From: an uncultured Lachnospiraceae bacterium
GTDB lineage: Bacteria > Bacillota > Clostridia > Lachnospirales > Lachnospiraceae
Length of the DNA: 64,000 nt
Direction of reading: 5' to 3'
NCBI GenBank assembly: GCA_946554445.1
Contig: CAMNSD010000008.1
Span: forward strand, 81,451-145,450
Positions 47,854 to 55,761 of this stretch are shown piece by piece; within the stretch, counting starts at the first letter, position 1, and the number at the start of each line of letters is the position of its first letter. A program made the translations under genes and the position numbers. The notes under the pieces are model-generated. The model was given only the letters and a program-made list of their open reading frames with translations, made no database searches and was not told the origin of the DNA.

Positions 47854-48900
47854 ATGAGTAATGCTGAGGTGATTCCGTTTGGTGGTTTTGAGATTGAAAT
47901 ATTCGAGGACAACATCGACTTTTCAAACAGAAAAGATTTAATAAAGCTGGAATTAACATCAAGTCAAAAAATGCACACCAGTGCTTTATTGAATGCGGCT
48001 CCATCTCTGGCGGCTATCGGAACAAAAAATGCCTGTGTGTTGCATCTGCCGGACGGTATTACTACTTCCGATTTGATGAAATACGGGAATGGTGGTTTGG
48101 GAAATATATATTACGGACCAGATGGAAAAATTGCCGGACAGGCGCCGCTAGAGTTGTTAGGTAAGCAACAAGTTATAATGGGCGCATTTACAGCAATGTC
48201 CATAGCATCCGGGCAATACTTCCTTTCCGAGATAAATAGCAATTTGACAGCCATCAATCAAAAAATTGATAAGATTCTCGAATTTCTATATGGAGATAAA
48301 AAAGCAGAATTGATATCTGAAGTGAGCTTTGTCAATTTTGCATTTCAAAATTACGGCTCAATCATGGAGTGCGACCATCAAAGAACTGCAACAATCATCA
48401 GTCTTCAAGGAGCCAGGAAAGTTGCAATGAAGGACATCGAATTTTATATGTCTGATTTGGATTCCCTTGTTAAAGCAAAAGACACACCGGATTTGAATTC
48501 AATCATCGGGAAAGCGTTCCAGATTAAAGATTGTCTTCAACTGGCTATACAGTTATATTGTATGAGCAATATACTTGAGGTTGCTTATTCACAAAATGGA
48601 AACATATTATACCATGAGTATGTCGAAAAAGATATCCTGTCATACATTGACAAATATGAGAAGCGGATGTTATCCAATTTTTCGGCAATACAAATGTACA
48701 TCAAAACGTATAAAGGAAATCTGTTAAAAAAGATTGATAAAACTGTTTATGAAAAACAGGTAGAAGAATTTGTTGATTCGTTAGGAAACGGAGAGGAATT
48801 TATTAGACGTAAGCCGTTGCAGTCTTTTTTGCAGTCTTTCCAAAAAGAATCTGCATTTGTTTTGGATATGGAAGGAAACGCTTATTTAAAAACAGCATAA
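47854..48900 (+). CDS. Unknown protein, candidate phage cargo gene
   Basis: 348 residues from the ATG at 47854 (TTGGAGGTATTG). Segments: ALLNAAPSLAAIGTKNACVL, an apolar stretch (VIMGAFTAMSIASGQYF), then SEINSNLTAINQKIDKILEF, a short coiled coil. The remainder is helical. I cannot name a family. Own sigma-A promoter, a structured 200-base leader and AT-rich codons separate it from neighbours, as expected for a gene expressed in the lysogen (a defence or host-benefit gene). Confidence 0.55.
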   Translation: MSNAEVIPFGGFEIEIFEDNIDFSNRKDLIKLELTSSQKMHTSALLNAAPSLAAIGTKNACVLHLPDGITTSDLMKYGNGGLGNIYYGPDGKIAGQAPLELLGKQQVIMGAFTAMSIASGQYFLSEINSNLTAINQKIDKILEFLYGDKKAELISEVSFVNFAFQNYGSIMECDHQRTATIISLQGARKVAMKDIEFYMSDLDSLVKAKDTPDLNSIIGKAFQIKDCLQLAIQLYCMSNILEVAYSQNGNILYHEYVEKDILSYIDKYEKRMLSNFSAIQMYIKTYKGNLLKKIDKTVYEKQVEEFVDSLGNGEEFIRRKPLQSFLQSFQKESAFVLDMEGNAYLKTA

Positions 48901-48930
48901 AAGTCTTTAGTCGAAAGGAGACAAAATAAT

Positions 48931-49062
48931 ATGAGTAGAAAAAGTGGAGGTAAGAAAAAGAGAAGTACAGCAGGATTGATTCTGGACGTGATACTGGTTT
49001 TTGCAACTGGTGGTCTTTGGCTCATCTGGATATTGGTGAGGTATCTCAGGAACAACAGCTAA
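48931..49062 (+). CDS. Small membrane protein with basic N-terminus, 43 residues
   Basis: Starts MSRKSGGKKKRSTAGLILDV, then one membrane helix (VFATGGLWLIWILV) and a short tail. GAAAGGAGAC precedes it. It follows the cargo gene by 30 bases and could be coexpressed. Confidence 0.55.
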   Translation: MSRKSGGKKKRSTAGLILDVILVFATGGLWLIWILVRYLRNNS

Positions 49063-49092
49063 GCAATAAAAACAAAATATAGAAAATATTCG

Positions 49093-49122
49093 AGAGTCGT
49101 GTAACAGCGGCTCTTTTCTTTT
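49093..49122 (+). terminator. Terminator AGAGTCG/CGGCTCT
   Basis: Same stem and loop as at 14362, followed by TTTCTTTTGC. Confidence 0.75.
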
Positions 49123-49135
49123 GCTATTTTTTAGT

Positions 49136-49161
49136 TCGCAAAAAAAACATGCCCTTTTATG
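49136..49161 (+). promoter_or_regulatory. Repeated promoter-like cassette, copy 14
   Basis: TCG, 16 bases, TTTTATG. It is the last copy seen and stands before the nuclease-polymerase-packaging block, so it may start the late transcript. Confidence 0.6.
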
Positions 49162-49240
49162 AGGAGAGAGATTAAAATAGGCATTTTTAAATGCTTGTTC
49201 TTTCTCTTTTGTATTTATCAAAATGAAAGGAGGTCCTGTT

Positions 49241-49531
49241 ATGTTGGAGAGCAAATTCCAAGCACAACTGATTCAGGAACTTAAAAAAATGTTTCCTGGG
49301 TGCATCGTAACAAAACTCGACCCGGATCACATTCAGGGTATACCAGATTTGCTCATCCTTTATAAAGACAAATGGGCTTCTTTGGAATGTAAGCAAAGTG
49401 CGAACTCTAAGAAACAGGCAAATCAACCATATTACGTTGAGAAGATGAACGAGATGTCTTTCTCAAGATTCATCTATCCTAAAAATAAGGAGGAAGTGTT
49501 ACATGAACTTCAACAATCATTCAATTCTTGA
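49241..49531 (+). CDS. VRR-NUC-like nuclease
   Basis: 96 residues. LESKFQAQLIQELKKMFPGC, then GIPDLLILYKDKWASLECKQ contains the D...ExK catalytic pattern of PD-(D/E)XK nucleases of the VRR-NUC group. These act on branched DNA. ATG at 49241 after AAAGGAGG. It overlaps the next nuclease gene by 29 bases. Confidence 0.8.
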   Translation: MLESKFQAQLIQELKKMFPGCIVTKLDPDHIQGIPDLLILYKDKWASLECKQSANSKKQANQPYYVEKMNEMSFSRFIYPKNKEEVLHELQQSFNS

Positions 49532-50060
49532 AGGGCAGCACGCTTTTCTTGGAGCAAGCAAATATCATTGGATTAACTACGATGAAAACAAAGTGGCGGA
49601 GTCGTATGTAAAATTCTTGGCAACCCAAAAAGGAACTGTACTTCACGAGTTTGCGGCTCAGTGTATCAGGCTTGGGCAGAAACTTCCGAAGTCGAAAAAA
49701 ACTTTGAATATGTATGTAAATGATGCCATCGGCTATAAGATGACTCCGGAACAGATTCTGTATTATTCAGAGAACTGTTTCGGAACAGCAGACAGCATCG
49801 CATTCAGAAACGGGTTGTTGAGAATCCACGATTTGAAGACTGGAACTATTAAAGCCCACATTGAGCAGCTTATGATCTACGCTGCTCTTTTTTGTTTGGA
49901 GTATAAAGTGAAACCGGCGGAGATTGATATTGTATTGTGTCTGTACCAGAACAATGAAATTGAAATTCATGCTCCGGAAACCGACGAGATTGTTCCGATT
50001 ATGGACAAGATTGTCACATTTGACAAAGTAATTAAAAAAGTAAAAGAACAGGAGGGGTAA
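49503..50060 (+). CDS. PD-(D/E)XK nuclease, RecB/Cas4-like
   Basis: 185 residues. An N-terminal GASKYHWINYDENKVAESYV, KGTVLHEFAAQCIRLG with the conserved HE, then GTADSIAF, LRIHDLKTGTIKAHIEQLMI (D and K of the active site, with a QxxxY-like QLMIYAAL). This is the RecB-type exonuclease pattern used in phage recombination or DNA processing. Ribosome site AAGGAGG. Confidence 0.78.
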   Translation: MNFNNHSILEGQHAFLGASKYHWINYDENKVAESYVKFLATQKGTVLHEFAAQCIRLGQKLPKSKKTLNMYVNDAIGYKMTPEQILYYSENCFGTADSIAFRNGLLRIHDLKTGTIKAHIEQLMIYAALFCLEYKVKPAEIDIVLCLYQNNEIEIHAPETDEIVPIMDKIVTFDKVIKKVKEQEG

Positions 50061-50063
50061 GCC

Positions 50064-52943
50064 ATGAACCAAGTTGTGGAAGAAATGAAAGATATTCTAA
50101 TGCACTACGGAACACCACGACATTCTGGACGTTACCCCTGGGGAAGTGGGGAAAATCCGTATCAGAGAAATGGTGATTTTTTGAGTCGTGTTGATGAACT
50201 GAAAGGACAAGGACTCAGCGACACAGAAATTGCCAAAGCTATGGGTTTGACCACAACCCAGTTCCGAACACAGCGGTCTTTAGCCAAAGACGAGAGGAGA
50301 GCTTTGGAGGTTGAGAGAGCAAAAGCGCTTCAATCAGATGGTTACAATCCGAGCGAGATTGCAAGAATGATGGGATACAACAGTGAGTCTTCTATTCGTT
50401 CTCTTTTGAACTCAGATTCGGAAGCCCGTATGAATCTGGCCAGAGTAACTGCTGAAAATTTAAAACGACAAGTTGACGAACACGGTATGATTGCAATTAG
50501 TGCCGGAACAGAACGATACTTAGGAGTCTCAAGAGAAAAACTCGAAGAGGCTCTTTACATTTTGGAGCTTGATGGATATAACCATTTCGGTGGTGGTGTT
50601 CCGCAGGTAACAAATAAAGGGCAGCAGACAAATATCAGAGTTCTTTGTCCTCCTGATACACCTTATAAGGAAATCACCAGAACCTATACCGATAAGAACG
50701 GCGAAGTTCATGAGAAAATTACAAAGGTATCGAGTGCTATCTATGACTTTGACAAGATCCATCCTTTGGAAGAAGTCTGCGATAGCATTTCTTATGATGG
50801 CGGCGATAGTTTCCAGAAAGGTTTTCATTATCCGGAGAGCATGAGTTCTAAAAGAATTCAGATCGTCTATGCTGAAGACGGTGGAACAAAGAAAGATGGT
50901 GTTATTGAGATTCGCAGAGGCGTGGATGATTTATCGCTCGGTGATGCTCATTATGCACAGGTAAGAATCCTTGTTGACGGAACACATTATTTGAAGGGTA
51001 TGGCGATGTATGCTGATGACCTGCCAGATGGTGTGGATGTTCGGTTTAACACGAATAAGAAAGAAGGAACTCCTGTTTGCGGCCCAAAAGATAACACTGT
51101 TTTGAAAACAATCAAAAAAGATCCTAATAACCCATTCGGTTCTTTGATTAAGGAACATGGCGGGCAAAGCTTTTATGATGACCCAAATGGCAAATTTACC
51201 GATCCAAAAACCGGTAAAAAACAGTCTCTTTCTCTAATCAACAAACGTGCAGAAGAAGGAGATTGGGGAGATTGGGACGATAAGTTACCATCGCAGTTTC
51301 TTTCTAAGCAGAGTATGAAGCTTATCAAGAGACAGTTGAGTTTGACGATGGCCGATGCTCAGGCAGAGTATGATGAGATTTGTTCCTTGACCAATCCAAC
51401 AGTAAAGAAAGTTTTGTTGCAGTCTTTTGCTGATGATTGCGATGCGGCAGCAGTACATCTGAAAGCAGCATCTCTTCCGAGACAGAAATACAAAGTCATT
51501 CTTCCAATCACTTCGATGAAAGATGATGAAGTCTATGCACCGGGTTACGAGAACGGCGAGAAAGTAGCTCTTATCAGATTCCCTCATGGTGGAACTTTTG
51601 AAATCCCTGTGCTCACTGTAAACAACAAACAGGCGGAAGCAAAGAGCAAGCTCGGTCTTGCCAAAGATGCTGTCGGTATCAATAGTAAGGTTGCAGAGAG
51701 ACTTTCCGGAGCAGATTTCGATGGCGATACTGTAATGGTGGTTCCTACTGGTAAAGGTGTGAAGATTACTTCCACTCCACCGTTAAAGGGATTGGAAGGA
51801 TTTGATGGTAAGCTTGAGTATGGACACGATTCTACGAAGACAGACCCGGATGGAACTGTTCATTACTACCGCAATGGCAGAGAATTTAAGCCTATGAAGA
51901 ATACTCAGACTGAAATGGGTATCATTTCTAATCTGATTACAGACATGACTTTAAGAGGCGCTAAAGAAGAGGAGCTTGCTAAAGCCGTTCGCCACAGTAT
52001 GGTTGTAATCGATGCGGAAAAGCATGGTCTCGACTACAAACAGAGTGAAAGAGATAATGACATTGCATACCTGAAGAAGACTTATCAGGGAACAACAGAT
52101 GTGAACGGCCGTTATCATGAGGGAGCTGCAACCCTGATTTCAAGATCAAAGTCTCAACAGGAAGTTCTTAAACGTAAGGGAAGTCCAAAAGTCAATCAGA
52201 AAGATAAGGATTGGTATGACCCAAGCAAATCAGAGGGGGCTTTAATCTGGAATTCTGTAAAGGAAGAGTATACTGACAAGAATGGCAAGGTTAAGGTAAG
52301 AACACAGAAGAGTACAAAGATGGCTGAAGTTGATGATGCCCGTCTCCTTATCTCTGATGCGGATACCCCCCAGGAAAGAGCTTATGCTGAGTATGCAAAC
52401 CAGAGAAAAGACCTCGCCAACAAGGCACGTCTGGAGATTATCAACACTGGTAAGATAGCCTACTCCGCTTCGGCTAAGGCCACCTATAAGGAAGAAGTGG
52501 ACGGTATGCTTGCTGATTTGAACATAGCCCTACGTAACGCACCTAAAGAGACTCAGGCCCAGCTTATCGCCAATTCTAAAGTGAATGCTATGAAGAAAGC
52601 GAATCCTGATATGACAACAAAAGAAATAAAGAAGGCCAGCCAACAGGCGCTTACAGAAGCCCGTATCCAGATGGGTGCAGAAAGAATCAAGATACCTCTC
52701 GATGAAAAGAGATGGGAGGCTATACAGGCGGGAGCTATCAGTGAAAGCCAGCTTATCAAGATTCTTAACAATTCTGACATTGATGAGGTTCGTCAATATG
52801 CAACACCTCGTAGCACATCAACACTCAGCCCCGCTAAAGTTAGTAAGATTGAAGCAATGCAGGCGTCTGGTAACTACAGTATTGCGGAGATAGCTCAAGC
52901 TGTTGGTGTATCATCCTCTACAGTATCCAAATACTTGAAATGA
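50064..52943 (+). CDS. Predicted double-psi beta-barrel RNA polymerase-like protein with helix-turn-helix domains
   Basis: 959 residues. RLSGADFDGDTVMVVP near 547-562 has the DFDGD metal-binding motif of the catalytic barrel shared by RNA polymerase beta', phage YonO and QDE-1-type enzymes. It is preceded by APGYENGEKVALIRFPHGGT, like the approach strand of that barrel. An earlier segment near 310-340 (GTHYLKGMAMYADDLPDG) could be the lysine-bearing first barrel. Helix-turn-helix segments lie at about 42-65, 90-115 and at the end (935-959). An N-terminal HYGTPRHSGRYPWGSG motif precedes them. Possibly the phage's own transcriptase. Confidence 0.6.
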   Translation: MNQVVEEMKDILMHYGTPRHSGRYPWGSGENPYQRNGDFLSRVDELKGQGLSDTEIAKAMGLTTTQFRTQRSLAKDERRALEVERAKALQSDGYNPSEIARMMGYNSESSIRSLLNSDSEARMNLARVTAENLKRQVDEHGMIAISAGTERYLGVSREKLEEALYILELDGYNHFGGGVPQVTNKGQQTNIRVLCPPDTPYKEITRTYTDKNGEVHEKITKVSSAIYDFDKIHPLEEVCDSISYDGGDSFQKGFHYPESMSSKRIQIVYAEDGGTKKDGVIEIRRGVDDLSLGDAHYAQVRILVDGTHYLKGMAMYADDLPDGVDVRFNTNKKEGTPVCGPKDNTVLKTIKKDPNNPFGSLIKEHGGQSFYDDPNGKFTDPKTGKKQSLSLINKRAEEGDWGDWDDKLPSQFLSKQSMKLIKRQLSLTMADAQAEYDEICSLTNPTVKKVLLQSFADDCDAAAVHLKAASLPRQKYKVILPITSMKDDEVYAPGYENGEKVALIRFPHGGTFEIPVLTVNNKQAEAKSKLGLAKDAVGINSKVAERLSGADFDGDTVMVVPTGKGVKITSTPPLKGLEGFDGKLEYGHDSTKTDPDGTVHYYRNGREFKPMKNTQTEMGIISNLITDMTLRGAKEEELAKAVRHSMVVIDAEKHGLDYKQSERDNDIAYLKKTYQGTTDVNGRYHEGAATLISRSKSQQEVLKRKGSPKVNQKDKDWYDPSKSEGALIWNSVKEEYTDKNGKVKVRTQKSTKMAEVDDARLLISDADTPQERAYAEYANQRKDLANKARLEIINTGKIAYSASAKATYKEEVDGMLADLNIALRNAPKETQAQLIANSKVNAMKKANPDMTTKEIKKASQQALTEARIQMGAERIKIPLDEKRWEAIQAGAISESQLIKILNNSDIDEVRQYATPRSTSTLSPAKVSKIEAMQASGNYSIAEIAQAVGVSSSTVSKYLK

Positions 52944-52962
52944 AAGGAGTGAATAAGGATTC

Positions 52963-53211
52963 ATGGGTAGAGTTGGATTAACGACAGTTGACAATCCTTA
53001 TGATCCATTTGAACAGTTCACTTCTTGGTTTCTGTTCGATGAGGAAAAGGGTTATCATTCGACGTCGTATCTTGGAAGAATTGCTCGAACTTCTGACGAA
53101 CTCTCTGATGAAGAGAACAATCTTGAAGTAGAAAGAGCGATTGACGAGATAATTAAGTATGATTTCAGGAACATTTATCGAAAGGTTAGAGAAAAAGCAT
53201 CGGCTGTTTAG
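52963..53211 (+). CDS. Small phage protein of unknown function, 82 residues
   Basis: GLTTVDNPYDPFEQFTSWFL and DEEKGYHSTSYLGRIARTSD, with a helical end. I recall the same small gene upstream of terminase in related phages. AAAGGAGTG precedes it. Confidence 0.6.
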   Translation: MGRVGLTTVDNPYDPFEQFTSWFLFDEEKGYHSTSYLGRIARTSDELSDEENNLEVERAIDEIIKYDFRNIYRKVREKASAV

Positions 53212-53831
53212 CATTAACTGCGTCATCAATGGTCAGGCTTTAATCAATCTTTCGGTCAGTAACTAATGATTTACACTGAAACTTTCCTTTGCTTTGTTTC
53301 GTCTGCTTTGCTGGAAAGAAGAATTTCACTTTGTTTCGTTTTGCCTTTCAGCATTAGCAAAGATTGGGTTTGACTGCCAATTTAATGGCTAACAAAGCTT
53401 GAATTGCGGTTAAAAGCATAAACAAAAAGAAAGTTTTTGGTATTAAAAACACATTTTCGCTACAAAAAACAACACAAAACAATTTTCAACAAAATTTTTA
53501 AGACTGCCACATCACCTTACTTTTTAAGGCATAGGGGGAGGGTCGCAAAAACAGCACCCCCTCTCTCATCGCGGCGGTCTTTGTTTTTTCTCCGGGGGAA
53601 TTTTTTGGGTTTGGCTTTGGTTTTTGTGTGGCTCTTGAAGGAGCTTCCAGGGCTAGGCTTCCTCCTGCGGCTGTGGATATTCTCTCCTTTCGGTTTTCTC
53701 CTTTCGGATTGAATAAGAACTGGTCTTGGGAGTTCCTTCAAAAGTCACACAATAGGTTATCAAAACCATTTCAAAACTCCCGGAGAGTAAAAAGAAACTA
53801 CATAACTTCTGAATGAGAGGAGGCGGCAAGG
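53212..53831. other. 620-base non-coding segment before the packaging genes, with direct repeats
   Basis: CTTTGTTTCGT occurs at 53292 and 53329, and TCTCCTTTCGG at 53683 and 53697, both as direct repeats. Low-complexity C-rich, G-rich and T-rich stretches fill the middle. The open frame at 53437-53712 has an unlikely composition and no ribosome site. Such a segment next to the terminase-associated genes may hold a pac or cos site or late control elements. Confidence 0.4.
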
Positions 53832-54173
53832 ATGGGTAAAGCCAAGGCTGTAAGCTCTTCTGATTCTTCGAGAAGAATGCGACCGGCTTTATCACCGGAA
53901 GCCAGAGAGAACCAAATGATATCTTTGGCTATTGATCTTGCTGAGAGACAGTTGATGGAAGGTACTGCTTCTTCTCAGGTCATAACGCATTACTTAAAGT
54001 TGGGGTCAACAAAAGAACGGATCGAAAAAGAGATTCTCGAAAAGCAGAAGGACTTGATAGAAGCAAAAACACAATCTCTTCAATCTGCTAAGAGGATTGA
54101 GGAAATGTATAGTGAAGCAATGAAGGCATTTCGGAGTTACAGTGGGCAGGGAGATTTCGAGCCTGATGATTAA
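53832..54173 (+). CDS. Putative small terminase-like subunit
   Basis: 113 residues. MRPALSPEARENQMISLAID, ERQLMEGTASSQVITHYLKL and a charged coiled-coil end. Position before the HNH and large terminase genes fits a small terminase subunit, but sequence alone does not prove it. GAGGAGGCGG precedes the ATG. Confidence 0.45.
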   Translation: MGKAKAVSSSDSSRRMRPALSPEARENQMISLAIDLAERQLMEGTASSQVITHYLKLGSTKERIEKEILEKQKDLIEAKTQSLQSAKRIEEMYSEAMKAFRSYSGQGDFEPDD

Positions 54174-54579
54174 AACATATTCAGAGCTTATCCGGATACC
54201 AACTTTTGAAGAACGTTATCAATATCTCCGTCTTTTGGGAACTGTTGGGGAAGAAACGTTTGGTTTCAAGAGATGGCTCAATCAGGAATTTTACCATTCA
54301 AGAGAATGGCAAAGATTTCGTAATGAGATTATCTTTCGTGACAATGGATGCGACTTGGGTGTTGATGGATTTGAAATCTTTGGTTCTATCATTATTCATC
54401 ATATCAACCCAATAACCTATGAGGATATTGTCAACAACAACCCATGTGTATTCGATCCGAATAATGTCATTTGCACAAAGCACACCACGCATAACGCCAT
54501 TCACTATGGCGATCAAAATCTTCTAAGCAGACCCCCAGTTGAAAGAACGAAAAATGATACATGCCCTTGGAGGCATTAA
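54166..54579 (+). CDS. HNH endonuclease
   Basis: 137 residues from the ATG at 54166 (AGGGAG 12 bases before). SREWQRFRNEIIFRDNGCDL and the core SIIIHHINPITYEDI, then NNVICTKHTTHNAIHYGD supply the H-N-H residues. HNH proteins beside terminase are needed for packaging-linked DNA cleavage in many HK97-type phages. Overlaps the preceding gene by eight bases. Confidence 0.85.
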   Translation: MIKTYSELIRIPTFEERYQYLRLLGTVGEETFGFKRWLNQEFYHSREWQRFRNEIIFRDNGCDLGVDGFEIFGSIIIHHINPITYEDIVNNNPCVFDPNNVICTKHTTHNAIHYGDQNLLSRPPVERTKNDTCPWRH

Positions 54580-54595
54580 GAAAAGGAGAACAATT

Positions 54596-54838
54596 ATGAA
54601 TAATGAAAAACTTGCTGGTATGAAAATTGGTGAGCCGGTTATCGGACATGTTGTCGATTGCAGCAAACTCAATGTCCGTAAAGAGCCGGATGAAGATGCT
54701 GAGATTCTCGGCACTATACCGGCCGGAGCAGAAGTGATGATTGACGAAAGCGAATCCACCGGTGATTTCTACAATGTCTGCGCTGCCTCAGGATTTGAGG
54801 GATTCTGCATGAAGCGATTTATCGCAGTCAAGGCGTAA
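54596..54838 (+). CDS. Small SH3-domain protein
   Basis: 80 residues from the ATG at 54596 (AAAGGAGAACAA). GHVVDCSKLNVRKEPDEDAE and GTIPAGAEVMIDESESTGDF match bacterial SH3 (SH3_3), a small barrel that often binds cell wall, here in a structural gene cluster. It lacks a signal peptide, so it may be a virion component. Confidence 0.8.
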   Translation: MNNEKLAGMKIGEPVIGHVVDCSKLNVRKEPDEDAEILGTIPAGAEVMIDESESTGDFYNVCAASGFEGFCMKRFIAVKA

Positions 54839-54850
54839 AGGAGTGAGATT

Positions 54851-55195
54851 ATGGAGGAGAGTATACTGACATCAATCAAGAAACTTCTCGGAATCGCAGA
54901 AGAGTATAAACAGTTCGATGCTGACATTATTATGCACATCAACTCGGTGTTTTCAATCTTAACTCAGCTTGGTGTCGGACCCTCCAATGGCTTTTCGATT
55001 CAGGATGAAGATAGAGGATGGCATGATTTTATCGGCGAAGACAATAAGATCGAGATGGTAAAAAGCTATATACATTTAAAGGTTAAACTTCTTTTCGATC
55101 CGCCGCTCAGTTCTGCGGTTATTGAAGCGATGAACCAAATGATTAAAGAATTAGAATGGCGGCTAAATGTTGCGGTCGATCCATCGGAACAGTAA
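54851..55195 (+). CDS. Head-tail connector-like protein
   Basis: 114 residues. SILTSIKKLLGIAEEYKQFD, IIMHINSVFSILTQLGVGPS, VKSYIHLKVKLLFDPPLSS and IKELEWRLNV match gp6-like head-tail connectors forming a ring under the portal. It lies upstream of the terminase, an unusual place for this gene. Preceded by AAAGGAGTGAG. Confidence 0.7.
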   Translation: MEESILTSIKKLLGIAEEYKQFDADIIMHINSVFSILTQLGVGPSNGFSIQDEDRGWHDFIGEDNKIEMVKSYIHLKVKLLFDPPLSSAVIEAMNQMIKELEWRLNVAVDPSEQ

Positions 55196-55210
55196 AGGAG
55201 GTAATTCAAA

Positions 55211-55747
55211 ATGGCTAATAGTGAACTTTATCATCATGGGGTATTAGGCCAGAAATGGGGCGTTCGCCGTTATCAGAATAAGGATGGTAGTTTGACAGCG
55301 GCTGGAAGAAACCGTAAAACAAATACTGAATCAGAACAACGGGAACGGAATACCAAACTTGTGAAAAGAGTTGCGGCTGCTACGATTATGACGGCTACTG
55401 TTGCGGCTGGAACAGTGTATGCGGCAAAGCATCCCGAAAAGATAGCGAGTGTGGTAAATAAGGTAAAGAGCATCAAGATGAAAGACCTTTCCCAGCAAGC
55501 CGTTGAAAAAGGTAAAAATTATGTTAAGACGGCTATCAAGGAAGCATCTACCGGTGTTAAAGAGGGGGTAAAAGAAAGTATCAAGGAAGCTCCTAAGAAA
55601 GCAACAAAGGCGATCATAACCGGAGCTGTTTTAAATCAGGCGAAACGTGCGCTTGATAAGGCTGTCGGAGAAGACGAATCAACCAGAATTTTCCAGGCAA
55701 ATGATAATAAAAAGATTGGGAAGTTTTGGAAAACAAATAGCGATTAA
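55211..55747 (+). CDS. Phage protein with HHGVLGQKWGVRR motif and membrane-like segment
   Basis: 178 residues. Near the start HHGVLGQKWGVRRYQ, then basic residues, a hydrophobic stretch (VAAATIMTATVAAGTVYAA) and long charged helices. The start motif recurs at 57580. Proteins with it are common in HK97-type phages of Firmicutes; some are linked to virion assembly. Role not established. AAAGGAGG precedes it. Confidence 0.6.
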   Translation: MANSELYHHGVLGQKWGVRRYQNKDGSLTAAGRNRKTNTESEQRERNTKLVKRVAAATIMTATVAAGTVYAAKHPEKIASVVNKVKSIKMKDLSQQAVEKGKNYVKTAIKEASTGVKEGVKESIKEAPKKATKAIITGAVLNQAKRALDKAVGEDESTRIFQANDNKKIGKFWKTNSD

Positions 55748-55761
55748 AGGAGAATAAGTTT

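Noticed and set aside
13464..49161. Cassette ATG as start of a tiny leader peptide
   Set aside because: The frames after the conserved ATG are short and unrelated (for example ATG AAA GGA GAG TGA), there is no ribosome site before them, and one copy serves a tRNA-like gene.
53437..53712. Possible 91-residue protein in the gap before the packaging genes
   Set aside because: No ribosome site, low-complexity composition, and it overlaps repeat-rich DNA.
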